Source: Proteiniphilum acetatigenes DSM 18083 (GTDB lineage: Bacteria > Bacteroidota > Bacteroidia > Bacteroidales > Dysgonomonadaceae). From it: a DNA stretch of 64,000 bases. Location: contig NZ_KB905701.1 in assembly GCF_000380985.1 (NCBI RefSeq), positions 62,001 through 126,000 on the forward strand. The letters are read 5' to 3'. The notes beneath the pieces were generated by a model that did not search any database, was not told where the DNA came from, and saw nothing but the letters and a program-made list of their open reading frames with translations. The position numbers and the translations under genes are program-made. This document shows, piece by piece, positions 9,143-19,007 of the stretch. Position 1 is the first letter of the stretch; each line of letters starts with the position of its first letter.

Positions 9143-10624
9143 TTATTTTACAGAATGATAAGTATCGGTTCCCTCGCTTAAATGCGGAGCATGATAAGCA
9201 CCCACCTTGAAAATGTTGGCAATATCACGCGTCTCTGAAATGGTTACCCGTAATTTAGGAACAGAGACATCATCGAACCTGAGCAATCGTTTATAGCCGA
9301 TGGTAGTGCCCTTTGCCAATTCCACCCATTCGTCGTTTATCCACCCTTCCACGACAAATTCTTCAACACGCTGGCCCTTACGGATATCTTCCTGCAGCAT
9401 CACCGTATTGATTGTTTCACCCGGTATCATATTATATTCACGGCTTGCTCCCACAGAGGCTTTCCATTCCATATTGCCATTTGTGAGCTTCTCGTTTTCA
9501 AAAGTCTGGGTGATATAGGTGCCAAACTGTCTGAGTCGCTCAGTATCAGTTTCGTACAGCCTGCCACGCTTATCCGGTGGAATATTTAACAACAGTACCG
9601 AGTTCATCCCGACTGACTGGAAATAGATATCCACCAGTTGTGGTAATGTTTTTACCGCTTGATCCTCTTCCGGGTGATAGAACCAGCCCGGACGAATAGA
9701 TACATCTACCTCGGAAGGATACCAATAAACTGTTTTTGCTTCGGCGATAAGCCGGCGGCTACCTAAATCTTCCGCAGTAGGAGAGATATCCAATCGTATA
9801 TTTTCATTAATGATGGCATCATTGATATCCGGCTGCAGAGGAGTGACACTCCATTCAGTTTCTCTTCCTAATCCGTCTTCATTGCCTACCCAACGTACAT
9901 CATTACCCATAATTGCTTTTACAGCCTTGGGTTGAAGGCTGTCAATCACCTGATAGAAATGTGCCCAGTCGTATCTTTGCACTTTACTGTCATGTTCGTC
10001 GCCGTGAGTACCGTCGAACCATACTTCGTGGATCTCCCCGTAGTTTGTAAGCAGTTCTCCCAACTGTTGTGCGAACATAGCGTTGTACCGTGGTGAGTCG
10101 CCATAACTTTCGGCATTTCTATCCCACGGTGATAGGTAAACACCGAATTTCATGTTGTGACGGTCACATGCTTCCTTCACCTCTCTTACTACATCCCCAA
10201 AACCATTTCTCCAGGGTGAGGACGCTACCGAGTGACTGGTAGTTCTGGTAGGCCAAAGGCAAAAACCGTCGTGATGCTTTACCGTGAGAATGACCATTTT
10301 AAAACCTGCTTTCTGTAATGTGCTGACCCACTGGTCGGCGTCGAAATCAGTGGGATTGAATAGTGCCGGGTCCTCTGTGCCATCTCCCCGTTCTTTCCCG
10401 GTAAAGGTGTTCATCCCAAAATGAATGAAGGCGGCTAACTCCATCCGCTGCCATTCATACTGGTTTTGTGTGGGAACAACATATGCCGAGAGTTTGACTT
10501 TCTGGTCGGAAGTGAGCAAATCAGGGAAATCCAGTCTCTTCTCGAAATAAGTATTGGCCCTCTGGTTACACCCTGAGAGCGATACCAGAGACACCAACAA
10601 AGCGGTAAAAAGGATCTTTCTCAT
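9143..10624 (-). CDS. GH29 alpha-L-fucosidase (lipoprotein)
   Basis: A 493-residue glycoside hydrolase family 29 enzyme, which removes alpha-linked L-fucose from glycans. It has a lipobox (LVSLSGC, Cys19), so it is probably envelope-anchored. GH29 landmarks are seen in order: FIHFGMNTFTGKE, QKAGFKMVILTVKHHDGFCL, FGVYLSPWDRN and EVWFDG, whose Asp (about D204) corresponds to the catalytic nucleophile of the family. The C-terminal 130 residues form a beta-rich domain (KRLLRFDDVSVPKLRVTI). No SusC/D pair is adjacent, so it acts outside an obvious PUL. A good promoter lies at 10715-10744. Confidence 0.93.
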   Translation of the reverse strand: MRKILFTALLVSLVSLSGCNQRANTYFEKRLDFPDLLTSDQKVKLSAYVVPTQNQYEWQRMELAAFIHFGMNTFTGKERGDGTEDPALFNPTDFDADQWVSTLQKAGFKMVILTVKHHDGFCLWPTRTTSHSVASSPWRNGFGDVVREVKEACDRHNMKFGVYLSPWDRNAESYGDSPRYNAMFAQQLGELLTNYGEIHEVWFDGTHGDEHDSKVQRYDWAHFYQVIDSLQPKAVKAIMGNDVRWVGNEDGLGRETEWSVTPLQPDINDAIINENIRLDISPTAEDLGSRRLIAEAKTVYWYPSEVDVSIRPGWFYHPEEDQAVKTLPQLVDIYFQSVGMNSVLLLNIPPDKRGRLYETDTERLRQFGTYITQTFENEKLTNGNMEWKASVGASREYNMIPGETINTVMLQEDIRKGQRVEEFVVEGWINDEWVELAKGTTIGYKRLLRFDDVSVPKLRVTISETRDIANIFKVGAYHAPHLSEGTDTYHSVK

Positions 10625-10714
10625 TTGCTGTCTTGATAAAATTCTATTTTAAAGATAAGTCTGTTTGGTTATCCTTTGGGTTTGTTCTCCCATATCATCC
10701 ACACAACAGACAAA

Positions 10715-10744
10715 CAAAGTTACTATTTTTGACAGAATATCAAA
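10715..10744 (-). promoter_or_regulatory. Promoter of the fucosidase gene
   Basis: On the minus strand, TTTG (10741-10744) and TAACTTTG (10715-10722) are separated by 18 bp, matching the Bacteroidetes -33/-7 promoter. It lies about 90 bp upstream of the fucosidase ATG. Confidence 0.7.
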
Positions 10745-10771
10745 TAAGAAAGCCACCCTTTTGGGGTGGCT
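10745..10771 (-). terminator. Terminator of the small lipoprotein gene
   Basis: An 8-bp stem AGCCACCC/GGGTGGCT with a 5-nt loop (10751-10771). On the minus strand it is followed by TTCTTATTT. It lies 30 bp after the stop codon of the 78-residue lipoprotein. Confidence 0.7.
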
Positions 10772-10799
10772 GCACTTCAATTTCAACTTTACTCTCTGA

Positions 10800-11036
10800 T
10801 TAGTTCACACCAGGAGTAGCTTCTTCAATCACTTGTTCCAGAGTATCGGCGGCTGCTGCTTCAGCAGCTTCGATAGCTGCCCGGATACTGTCAGCCTGAA
10901 CTTTGGCAATGCTGTCTAATCTGGCTGCTTCAGCGATACTGTCTTGCGTTGCCTTTTCAGCATTTTTTTGAGCATTGTTGCAAGAAATGAAACCCAAAGT
11001 TGCAATAGTAGCAACTAATAAAATTACTTTTTTCAT
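10800..11036 (-). CDS. Small Ala/Glu-rich lipoprotein
   Basis: A 78-residue protein with a lipoprotein signal (IATLGFISC, Cys19) and a mature part of only about 60 residues made of Ala, Glu, Asp, Ile and Ser in a helical pattern with repeated DSI triplets (QDSIAEAARLDSIAKVQADS). It has its own -7 box, an inverted repeat upstream and a terminator downstream, so it is a separate transcription unit. Such small acidic lipoproteins are common in Bacteroidetes; the function is unknown. The heptad-like Ala spacing could allow coiled-coil self-association in the periplasm, but this is inference. Confidence 0.75.
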   Translation of the reverse strand: MKKVILLVATIATLGFISCNNAQKNAEKATQDSIAEAARLDSIAKVQADSIRAAIEAAEAAAADTLEQVIEEATPGVN

Positions 11037-11085
11037 TTTTTAGTAGTTTTAAACGATAAATATTAATGCTTTATCAAAAACGAAG

Positions 11086-11122
11086 CAAAATTACATCAAA
11101 AACATGTTATAGAACATGTTTT
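11086..11122 (-). promoter_or_regulatory. -7 box and inverted repeat before the small lipoprotein gene
   Basis: TAATTTTG (minus, 11086-11093) is a -7 match. Just upstream lies a perfect 10-bp inverted repeat AAAACATGTT/AACATGTTTT with spacer ATAG (11099-11122), covering the -33 region. Read on the minus strand the repeat is also followed by TTTTTG, so it could instead end the upstream acyl-CoA ligase transcript. Confidence 0.5.
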
Positions 11123-11205
11123 ACTAAAAAATTATAGTTAAATAATATTAAGTATTTGTCAATCTTGATGATCTGAAAAAGAGAAGCCGGATTCCGTACT
11201 GTTTA

Positions 11206-12855
11206 TCACTCGTAGAGGAAACGTTTAATGGTTTTCTTGGGTGTTTTCTCAAACTCCTTTTCCATTATTTCTATAGCGGCGATCCTCTCGTATTGAGCGA
11301 CCGATTGATTGAGTATTCCCTTATTCTCATCCATGATCTCTTTAAGCTTTTCTTCCGGTATATTGTCCTCCTTCATGGCAGGAATATCGGGATAGACCAA
11401 TGCGACAAGTTTTGTGTTTTGCATTATGACTAAACTTTCAGCGATATAGGGGAGATTGTTCAATCGCGATTCAATTTCTTCGGGATAAATATTCTGCCCA
11501 TTCGCTGAAAGGATCATGGTTTTGATCCTTCCTTTGATAAAAAGCCGCCTTCCCTTCATGATACCCTGGTCACCGGTTTTAAGCCAGCCGTCGGCTGTGA
11601 AAGCTGCTGCTGTCGCTTCGGGATTTTTATAATAGCCTTTCATCACATTTTCCCCCCTAACCTGAATTTCACCCGGAATATTTTCAGGATCAGGCGAATC
11701 AATACGTGCTTCCATGATCTTGTCCAATACCGAACCGCAGGATGTAGGTACAAAATCGTAATGGTGATCGTAAGAAATAAGCGGAGCACATTCAGTCATG
11801 CCATAGCCGACGGTAAAAGGGAATTTTATCTTGTAGAAGAAAGCTTCTACTTCAGCATTGAGTGCTGCACCTCCGATGATTACCTCTCTGAAGTTTCCTC
11901 CCAATGTTTTTGTCAGCGAACTCTTTATTTTATTAAGTATAAGTTTATTGATCCCGGGTACTTTTAAAAGCATCTTGACAGCCGGTTTTTCTATTACCGG
12001 CAGGATCCGCTTCTTATATATCTTTTCAAAGACAAGAGGTACCGTGATGATAAGGTGTGGCTTCACCTCGTTCAGTGCAACAATAAGGTTCTGGGGAGTA
12101 GGGGAGATGCCCAGCAATGTGGTGTGGACACCCGCAGAAAGTGCATAGAGAAAGTCGAATGCACAACCATATACATGCGCCATCGGTAAAAATGCCAGAT
12201 TGCGGTCACCAGTAAAAAGCAGATTTAATTTTTCGCCGTAAGTGACGTTCCCTGCAAAATTATTTGCCGTAATCATCACCCCTTTACTGAATCCGGTTGT
12301 TCCTGATGTGTAATTAAGGCAAGCTACTTCTTCATTGTTTACGTCTGCATACCGGATATCGTTGCGCGAGAAACCGCCCGCATAGGTGCGATAAAATAGT
12401 TCTTCGAGTTTCGCCGCCTTTTCGGTTGTACTTTCATCATTACTTTTCAGAAGAGAGTATAAAGAGGATAACTCAAATACCGGCATCTTCAGATTATCCT
12501 TGTTGATGGATTTCCAGATAGCCTCACTGACAAAAACCAGTTTTGAATCGGAATGATCGATAATATGTTCTATGCTCTCCGGATTGAATTCGTGTAAAAT
12601 AGGGACAATCACTGCACCGTAAGTGATGGTAGCCATAAAAACAATTGACCAGGAGGAGTGGTTTTTACCGACCAGCGAGATCTTGTCGCCCTTTTCAATC
12701 TGTAATCCCGAAAACAGAAGGTGAAGTTTGGCTATTTCATGGGCCAGTTGACCATAGGTATATGAATTGCCGCCTTTATAATCAGTCAGTGCAGGCAGAT
12801 CCCAGTTCTTTTTGAAACTCTCTTCGTATATTTTGATGAAGTTTTGTTCAATCAT
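11206..12855 (-). CDS. AMP-dependent long-chain acyl-CoA ligase
   Basis: A 549-residue adenylate-forming enzyme of the FadD/AMP-binding family that activates fatty acids with ATP and CoA. The phosphate-binding motif YTSGTTGFSKGVMI, the AMP-binding segment VGYGMTECAPLISYD and the A8-type hinge motif WLKTGDQGIMKGRRLFIKGR are all present, followed by a C-terminal lid with a conserved Lys (EKTPKKTIKRF). Substrate chain length cannot be judged from sequence. It is a single-gene unit with a good promoter at 12882-12912. Confidence 0.9.
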   Translation of the reverse strand: MIEQNFIKIYEESFKKNWDLPALTDYKGGNSYTYGQLAHEIAKLHLLFSGLQIEKGDKISLVGKNHSSWSIVFMATITYGAVIVPILHEFNPESIEHIIDHSDSKLVFVSEAIWKSINKDNLKMPVFELSSLYSLLKSNDESTTEKAAKLEELFYRTYAGGFSRNDIRYADVNNEEVACLNYTSGTTGFSKGVMITANNFAGNVTYGEKLNLLFTGDRNLAFLPMAHVYGCAFDFLYALSAGVHTTLLGISPTPQNLIVALNEVKPHLIITVPLVFEKIYKKRILPVIEKPAVKMLLKVPGINKLILNKIKSSLTKTLGGNFREVIIGGAALNAEVEAFFYKIKFPFTVGYGMTECAPLISYDHHYDFVPTSCGSVLDKIMEARIDSPDPENIPGEIQVRGENVMKGYYKNPEATAAAFTADGWLKTGDQGIMKGRRLFIKGRIKTMILSANGQNIYPEEIESRLNNLPYIAESLVIMQNTKLVALVYPDIPAMKEDNIPEEKLKEIMDENKGILNQSVAQYERIAAIEIMEKEFEKTPKKTIKRFLYE

Positions 12856-12881
12856 GATTGCACATTATTGCTAAATATGAG

Positions 12882-12912
12882 CAAAAGTAATAGCTAAAAA
12901 TGTATTATCAAA
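12882..12912 (-). promoter_or_regulatory. Promoter of the acyl-CoA ligase gene
   Basis: On the minus strand TTTG (12909-12912), a 19-bp spacer and TACTTTTG (12882-12889) match the Bacteroidetes -33/-7 consensus, 27 bp upstream of the ATG. Confidence 0.75.
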
Positions 12913-12944
12913 GAAAAAAGGGCTGTAAATTAGGAGTAAAATTG

Positions 12945-13026
12945 TAATTTTGTCCCTTCATTTATTCACAGTTAATTTATTGTCGTGCGAATTGTTTCTC
13001 CCATGGGTCTGTTTTCGAGGAGAAAC
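12945..13026 (+). promoter_or_regulatory. -7 box and leader hairpin of mtaB
   Basis: TAATTTTG (12945-12952) is a -7 match on the plus strand. In the predicted 5' leader an 8-bp inverted repeat GTTTCTCC/GGAGAAAC (12994-13001 and 13019-13026; 17-nt loop) ends 23 bp before the mtaB ATG. Confidence 0.45.
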
Positions 13027-13049
13027 GATATGAATATGACAAATCAGAT

Positions 13050-14363
13050 ATGATTGATAGAACTATTTTTCAAAATAAAACAGCCGCCTATTATACCTTG
13101 GGCTGCAAATTGAATTTTGCAGAGACATCTGCTATAGGGAGGCAGTTATTAAATTCCGGTGTGCGTCGTGCCCGGAAGGGGCAGGAAGCCGACATTTGTG
13201 TGATCAACACCTGTTCCGTCACTGAATTGGCCGATAAGAAAGGACGTCAGGCTATCAGGAAGGTGATTCAGGAGAACCCTTCGGCATTTGTGGTTGTTAC
13301 GGGGTGTTACGCCCAGTTGAAACCCGAAGAGGTGGCCGGCATTGAAGGTGTCGACTTAGTATTGGGTGCAGAGCAAAAGCTCGATGTAGTAAAATATCTC
13401 GATGATCTGAAGAAAAAAGAGAAAGGAGAGGTTGTCACATCAAAGACACACCGCATCCGCTCGTTCGTCCCTTCCGTTTCTGCGGACGATCGTACCCGTT
13501 ATTTTTTGAAGGTACAGGACGGATGTGACTATTTCTGTTCCTTTTGTACTATTCCTTTTGCGAGAGGCAGAAGCCGTAACGGGTCGATTGCCGATCTGGT
13601 AAGACAGGCCGAACAGGTTGTGCAGGAAGGAGGTAAAGAGATTGTCCTGACAGGGGTGAATATCGGCGATTTCGGACATACCACCAAAGAATCCTTCCTG
13701 GATCTTCTTAAAGAACTCGATAAGGTGGAAGGTGTGGAGCGTTACCGCATCTCGTCTATTGAGCCGAATTTGCTTTCGGATGAGATCATAGATTTTGTGG
13801 CTGGATCGCATCGTTTTGCACCTCATTTCCATATGCCGTTGCAATCAGGAAGTGATGCCGTACTGAGTCTGATGAAGCGGCGGTATGATACTGCACTGTT
13901 CCGTCATAAAGTGGAAAAGATCAAACAGATCCTTCCTCACGCCTTTATCGGAGTGGATGTGATTGTGGGTGTAAGGGGCGAGACCGATGATTATTTTGCA
14001 GAGGGAGAAGCATTTATCCGTTCCATCGATTTCTCGCAACTGCATGTGTTTACCTATTCCGAACGTCCCGGTACGGCAGCGCTAAATATCGATTACGCAG
14101 TAGATCCGAAGACGAAACATATGCGTAGTAAGACATTACTGGATCTCTCGGACGCACATTTGCGGGATTTTTATCTGTCACAACAGGGAAGCCGGAAAAA
14201 AGTACTGTTCGAACACACAAAACGGGGTAAGAAAATGCATGGGTTTACCGAAAATTATGTAAAATTGTATGCCGATTACGACGCATCTCTTGTGAACAGG
14301 GTTACAGAAGTGGAAGTGGGGACGTATGATGAGGATGAAATGGCAATGAAAGCGATTTTTTAA
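13050..14363 (+). CDS. mtaB: tRNA t6A37 methylthiotransferase MtaB
   Basis: Radical-SAM methylthiotransferase that converts t6A at position 37 of tRNAs to ms2t6A. The N-terminal UPF0004 domain carries the three auxiliary-cluster Cys (GCKLNFAETS, INTCSVTELADKKG, TGCYAQLKPEEV). The radical-SAM cluster motif is VQDGCDYFCSFCTIPFARG (CxxxCxxC), and a C-terminal TRAM-like region follows (MHGFTENYVKLYADYD). The length of 437 residues and the ADKKGRQAIRK segment favour MtaB over MiaB or RimO. Its TAA overlaps the ATG of the following acyltransferase by one base. Confidence 0.93.
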   Translation: MIDRTIFQNKTAAYYTLGCKLNFAETSAIGRQLLNSGVRRARKGQEADICVINTCSVTELADKKGRQAIRKVIQENPSAFVVVTGCYAQLKPEEVAGIEGVDLVLGAEQKLDVVKYLDDLKKKEKGEVVTSKTHRIRSFVPSVSADDRTRYFLKVQDGCDYFCSFCTIPFARGRSRNGSIADLVRQAEQVVQEGGKEIVLTGVNIGDFGHTTKESFLDLLKELDKVEGVERYRISSIEPNLLSDEIIDFVAGSHRFAPHFHMPLQSGSDAVLSLMKRRYDTALFRHKVEKIKQILPHAFIGVDVIVGVRGETDDYFAEGEAFIRSIDFSQLHVFTYSERPGTAALNIDYAVDPKTKHMRSKTLLDLSDAHLRDFYLSQQGSRKKVLFEHTKRGKKMHGFTENYVKLYADYDASLVNRVTEVEVGTYDEDEMAMKAIF

Positions 14364-15262
14364 TGGATGACGAAGGAAGTAAAAAGGGAATCGGGGGTTC
14401 ACTGTTATATGCGGTAACATATCTGCACGCACTGTTACCGTTTAGAGTGCTGTATATTCTCTCCGATATCCTATATCTATTTGTGTATTATGTGGTAAGA
14501 TACAGGAGGAAGATTGTAAGGAAAAATCTCAAGAATGCTTTTCCTGAGAAACCTATAAAGAGTATTGAGAAGATTGAGAGAAAATTCTATCGTCACCTGT
14601 GTGACTATTTCGTAGAAACTATCAAAACTCTTCGTCTTAGCGATGAGGAAGTACGAAAACGGATGAAGTTCGAAAATCCGGAGATAATTGACCGGCTGAC
14701 TTCTAATGGAAAATCCTGTGTAGTGAGCCTCGGCCATTATGGTAATTGGGAATGGGTTCCCTCGATCGGGTTACATCTGACGTCAGATGTAGTGTTGGGA
14801 TTTGTTTATAAAAAGCTGCACTCCAATGCATTCAACCATCTGTTTTTGAAGACACGGAGCCATTTCAACGCCAGACCGATTGAGATGCAAAGTGTTATCC
14901 GGCAGATGATCCGTTTTCAGAACCAGGGGAAAGTAATGGTAGTCGGTTTCCTTAACGATCAACGACCATCCCCACGTCAAGAGAAATACTGGACTATCTT
15001 CATGAATCAGCAGACCCCCGTACAGACCGGCATGGAGAAAATAGCCCGGCGATTGGGAAATTCCATTGTCTATTTAGATATACAAAAAATCAAAAGAGGG
15101 TATTATACAGGTAAATTTTTTGTGATTACGCCTGACGCAAGTGAAGAGACTGAAAACAGTATTATGGAGCGGTACATGAGGAAGCTGGAGGAGACAACCA
15201 TGAGGGAGCCGGCCTATTATTTATGGTCGCATGACCGCTGGAAATTTAAGAAACCTGATTAA
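14363..15262 (+). CDS. LpxL/HtrB-type lipid A acyltransferase
   Basis: A 299-residue inner-membrane acyltransferase of the LpxL/LpxM superfamily, which adds secondary acyl chains to lipid A precursors. An N-terminal membrane segment (LPFRVLYILSDILYLFVYYV) precedes the HX4(D/E)-like motif SLGHYGNWEWVP and the family motifs VGFLNDQRPSPRQ and EPAYYLWSHDRWKFK. It starts within the mtaB stop codon (TAATG), so the two are translationally coupled. The GT2 gene follows after about 110 bp. Confidence 0.9.
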   Translation: MDDEGSKKGIGGSLLYAVTYLHALLPFRVLYILSDILYLFVYYVVRYRRKIVRKNLKNAFPEKPIKSIEKIERKFYRHLCDYFVETIKTLRLSDEEVRKRMKFENPEIIDRLTSNGKSCVVSLGHYGNWEWVPSIGLHLTSDVVLGFVYKKLHSNAFNHLFLKTRSHFNARPIEMQSVIRQMIRFQNQGKVMVVGFLNDQRPSPRQEKYWTIFMNQQTPVQTGMEKIARRLGNSIVYLDIQKIKRGYYTGKFFVITPDASEETENSIMERYMRKLEETTMREPAYYLWSHDRWKFKKPD

Positions 15263-15263
15263 G

Positions 15264-15373
15264 GTGGAAAGGTGGAAAAGTGGGAAGGTGGAAAGGTGGG
15301 GTACCCAGGTGAGATTCACTTTTAGTTTTTAGTTTTACTGTAATTGGTAATTAGTCATTGGTAATTTTAATTA
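15264..15373 (+). repeat. Low-complexity leader tract before the GT2 gene
   Basis: 15264-15301 is built from repeats of GGTGGAAA. 15326-15373 is built from TTTTAGTTTTTAG and AATTGGTAATTAG-type units and runs to the ATG at 15374. It is a member of the tract class listed in the findings. Confidence 0.7.
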
Positions 15374-16426
15374 ATGAAAACTTCTGTCGTCATATTGAAC
15401 TGGAACGGGAGAAAATTGCTGGAGCAGTTTCTTCCTTCTGTGCTGCAACATTCATTGAACAAGGAGTGTAATGTGATTGTGGCAGACAACAATTCAAGTG
15501 ATGATTCGCAGGAATTTCTCCGGACACACTATCCCAACCTGCCAGTGATTGTGCTGGATAAGAATTGGGGATTTGCCGAGGGATATAATAAGGCATTGCA
15601 GCAAATAGATTCGGAATATGTAGTATTGCTTAATTCTGACGTAGAGACCACGCCGGGCTGGCTACAATCCCTGATCTCATATATGGATTTACATCCCGAA
15701 GTAGCGGCGGTACAGCCGAAAATACGCGCTTACAAAGATAAAAACCGGTTTGAATATGCCGGTGCGTCAGGAGGGTTTATTGATCGCTATGGTTATCCTT
15801 TTTGCAGAGGGAGGATTCTGCATGTGGTGGAAGAAGACCGAGGACAGTATGATACCGAGATACCGGTTTTCTGGGCGACAGGAGCATGCCTTTGTATCAG
15901 GAAGAAAGATTACACGGAAGCCGGTGGTTTAGATGGACGTTTCTTTGCGCATATGGAAGAAATAGACCTCTGCTGGCGGTTGAATGCGCGGGGAAGGAGG
16001 GTGATGTGTGTACCTGCATCTGTAGTGTATCATGTAGGCGGGGCATCACTGAACCAGGATAATCCGAAAAAGATGTATCTGAATTTCCGCAATAACCTGC
16101 TGATGCTCTATAAAAATATACCGCAACGAATATACTATTCCACCTTTACCATACGAATTTTCTTCGATATCCTGGCTGGTTTGCGTCTTTTGCTAAGAGG
16201 AAACATCCAAAGTGCACAGGCGGTGATCGATGCTTATAGAGATTTCCTGAAGATGAGGCCGTACTATAAGCCTGTACGGAGAGAGAACCTGCAAAAAGCA
16301 ACTATGGATCTTATCCCTACACAATACCGGAAGAGCATCTTAATCGATTTCTATTTCAGGGGGAAAAGGAGTTATGCATCCCTTTTCGAAAAAGGAAAAA
16401 TAGACTATACAGCCAGCCGTAATTAG
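15374..16426 (+). CDS. Glycosyltransferase family 2 protein
   Basis: A 350-residue GT2 enzyme of the rhamnosyl/galactofuranosyl-transferase-like type. The nucleotide-binding start VVILNWNGRKLLEQFLPSVL is followed by VADNNSSDDS, the DxD-type LLNSDVE, the acceptor-loop ATGACLCIRKKDY, and EEIDLCWRLNARG, which holds the ED motif. The C-terminal 90 residues include an amphipathic, membrane-associating region. Donor and acceptor are unknown; its position after an LpxL-type gene hints at lipopolysaccharide or surface-glycan assembly (inference). It ends 36 bp from the convergent PorT-like gene. Confidence 0.88.
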   Translation: MKTSVVILNWNGRKLLEQFLPSVLQHSLNKECNVIVADNNSSDDSQEFLRTHYPNLPVIVLDKNWGFAEGYNKALQQIDSEYVVLLNSDVETTPGWLQSLISYMDLHPEVAAVQPKIRAYKDKNRFEYAGASGGFIDRYGYPFCRGRILHVVEEDRGQYDTEIPVFWATGACLCIRKKDYTEAGGLDGRFFAHMEEIDLCWRLNARGRRVMCVPASVVYHVGGASLNQDNPKKMYLNFRNNLLMLYKNIPQRIYYSTFTIRIFFDILAGLRLLLRGNIQSAQAVIDAYRDFLKMRPYYKPVRRENLQKATMDLIPTQYRKSILIDFYFRGKRSYASLFEKGKIDYTASRN

Positions 16427-16462
16427 AGAAATTTTTATATCGAGCCGCCCTCGAAAATAATA

Positions 16463-17167
16463 TTACTCGAAGTGAAAACTGAGTGTGATCATTCGTTGAA
16501 CAGCTTTCGACAGTGAATTGGCATATTTCCGGAGATCATCATCTTTCAGATCATTCCTTTCCTTTTCCAGTATGTCCACAAGGCCGAAACTGAATTTCAA
16601 CTCCGGAGCCAGTTTAAAAAGCGGCAGATAAAAATCACATCCTACACCAAGCTCAATTCCTGCATCATATGGTTTTAACAGTACAGCACGGTTTTTAATA
16701 GAAGCCAGTTCCAGACTGCCATACCCTCCCACCAGGGCATACGGACGGAAATTATTGATCCTGTCGGCAGAGATTTTCAGATGTAACGGCAGGGTGATAT
16801 AGTTGTTACGGATATGTGTAGCGAATTCTTCCCCTGATGATTGTTCCCTGAATACAAATTTTTTATCGCCCAGATAAAGCGAGGGTGTCACCCGGAGATT
16901 CATAAACCTGTTGACGTACATATCCCCGATGATGCCGATCGCAAATCCTGGCGAATAAGCAGGGATTTCAGAAAACCAAACCTCTCCGTTTTCATTGATA
17001 AAACCCGATTGGGTGAGTATCAGGTCTTGCGTATGTACCCCGAGTGTAAACCCCAGATGAAATAGCCGCTGATCGGCATAGGGGCGGTGTTGTAACTTAC
17101 GCTGCTGACTATGAAGATTACCTGAAATCAGGATCAACAGAAGAAAATATGTCGTTTTTTTTATCAT
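16463..17167 (-). CDS. PorT-like outer membrane beta-barrel protein
   Basis: A 234-residue protein with signal peptide (TYFLLLILISGNLHSQ) and alternating hydrophobic strands ending in an aromatic residue near the C-terminus (MITLSFHFE), typical of an eight-stranded barrel. The N-terminal YADQRLFHLGFTLGVHTQDL and the pattern of strands resemble the PorT family. PorT of Porphyromonas gingivalis is needed for type IX secretion, but homologues occur in Bacteroidales without an active system; no other por genes are in the window. A generic outer-membrane beta-barrel protein is the safer reading. Confidence 0.65.
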   Translation of the reverse strand: MIKKTTYFLLLILISGNLHSQQRKLQHRPYADQRLFHLGFTLGVHTQDLILTQSGFINENGEVWFSEIPAYSPGFAIGIIGDMYVNRFMNLRVTPSLYLGDKKFVFREQSSGEEFATHIRNNYITLPLHLKISADRINNFRPYALVGGYGSLELASIKNRAVLLKPYDAGIELGVGCDFYLPLFKLAPELKFSFGLVDILEKERNDLKDDDLRKYANSLSKAVQRMITLSFHFE

Positions 17168-17303
17168 GCCTTATATTAAACGTTTTTCTTTACCGGTTAT
17201 TGTGTTTTGGATAGGTTGTACCGGTTTTTATCAAGATATAATGGATGTAAATGAAGGGGAAATTTATACAGATTCTAAATAACGGGCAATATTTTACACC
17301 TCT

Positions 17304-17333
17304 TTTGTATTAGAAAAAAACTGATTATCTTTG
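17304..17333 (+). promoter_or_regulatory. Promoter of the ferredoxin gene
   Basis: TTTG (17304-17307), an 18-bp spacer and TATCTTTG (17326-17333) match the Bacteroidetes -33/-7 consensus, giving a leader of about 40 nt before the ATG at 17378. Confidence 0.75.
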
Positions 17334-17377
17334 CATCAATATAAACTAATTACAATAACTAATTTTTTACTATTATT

Positions 17378-17545
17378 ATGGCTTACGTAATTGACGATAG
17401 TTGCATTGCCTGTGGAACATGTATCGACGAATGTCCTGTTGAGGCTATATCGGAAGGTGATATTTATGTAATTGACCCGGATGTATGTACCGACTGCGGT
17501 TCTTGTGCAGAAGTATGTCCCACAGAATCAATTCATCCGGAATAA
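17378..17545 (+). CDS. 2[4Fe-4S] ferredoxin, 55 residues
   Basis: A short but complete gene from ATG at 17378 to TAA at 17543-17545. The 55-residue product has two classical motifs, CIACGTCIDECP (Cys 9, 12, 15, 19) and CTDCGSCAEVCP (Cys 37, 40, 43, 47), joined by an acidic linker. This is the clostridial-type bacterial ferredoxin, a soluble low-potential electron carrier for enzymes such as pyruvate:ferredoxin oxidoreductase or hydrogenases in anaerobes. It has its own promoter and stands alone between the PorT-like and gapA genes. Confidence 0.96.
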   Translation: MAYVIDDSCIACGTCIDECPVEAISEGDIYVIDPDVCTDCGSCAEVCPTESIHPE

Positions 17546-17644
17546 ATATAACACCGGGTATATTTGATAAAAAGAGTCGAACAGGTGTTGTCCGGCTTTT
17601 TTTGTGCCTTAAAGCATGGGTGCCGGGAAGAGCAAAACAACCAC

Positions 17645-17673
17645 AAAAAAACGCCCCCGTTTGGAGGCGTTTT
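17645..17673 (-). terminator. Terminator of gapA
   Basis: An 8-bp stem AAAACGCC/GGCGTTTT with a 10-nt loop (17648-17673). On the minus strand it is followed by more T residues. It lies 22 bp after the gapA stop; it may also stop plus-strand reading from the ferredoxin gene. Confidence 0.8.
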
Positions 17674-17695
17674 CTATAATTGTTATAACGGTGTA

Positions 17696-19007
<1,312 letters not shown>

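Noticed and set aside
16463-17167. Evidence for a type IX secretion locus
   Set aside because: Only a single PorT-like barrel is present; no porK-L-M-N or other secretion genes are visible in the window.
17192-17226. Two TACCGGTT copies 27 bp apart upstream of the PorT-like gene
   Set aside because: Short, no clear spacing logic or promoter next to them; likely chance.
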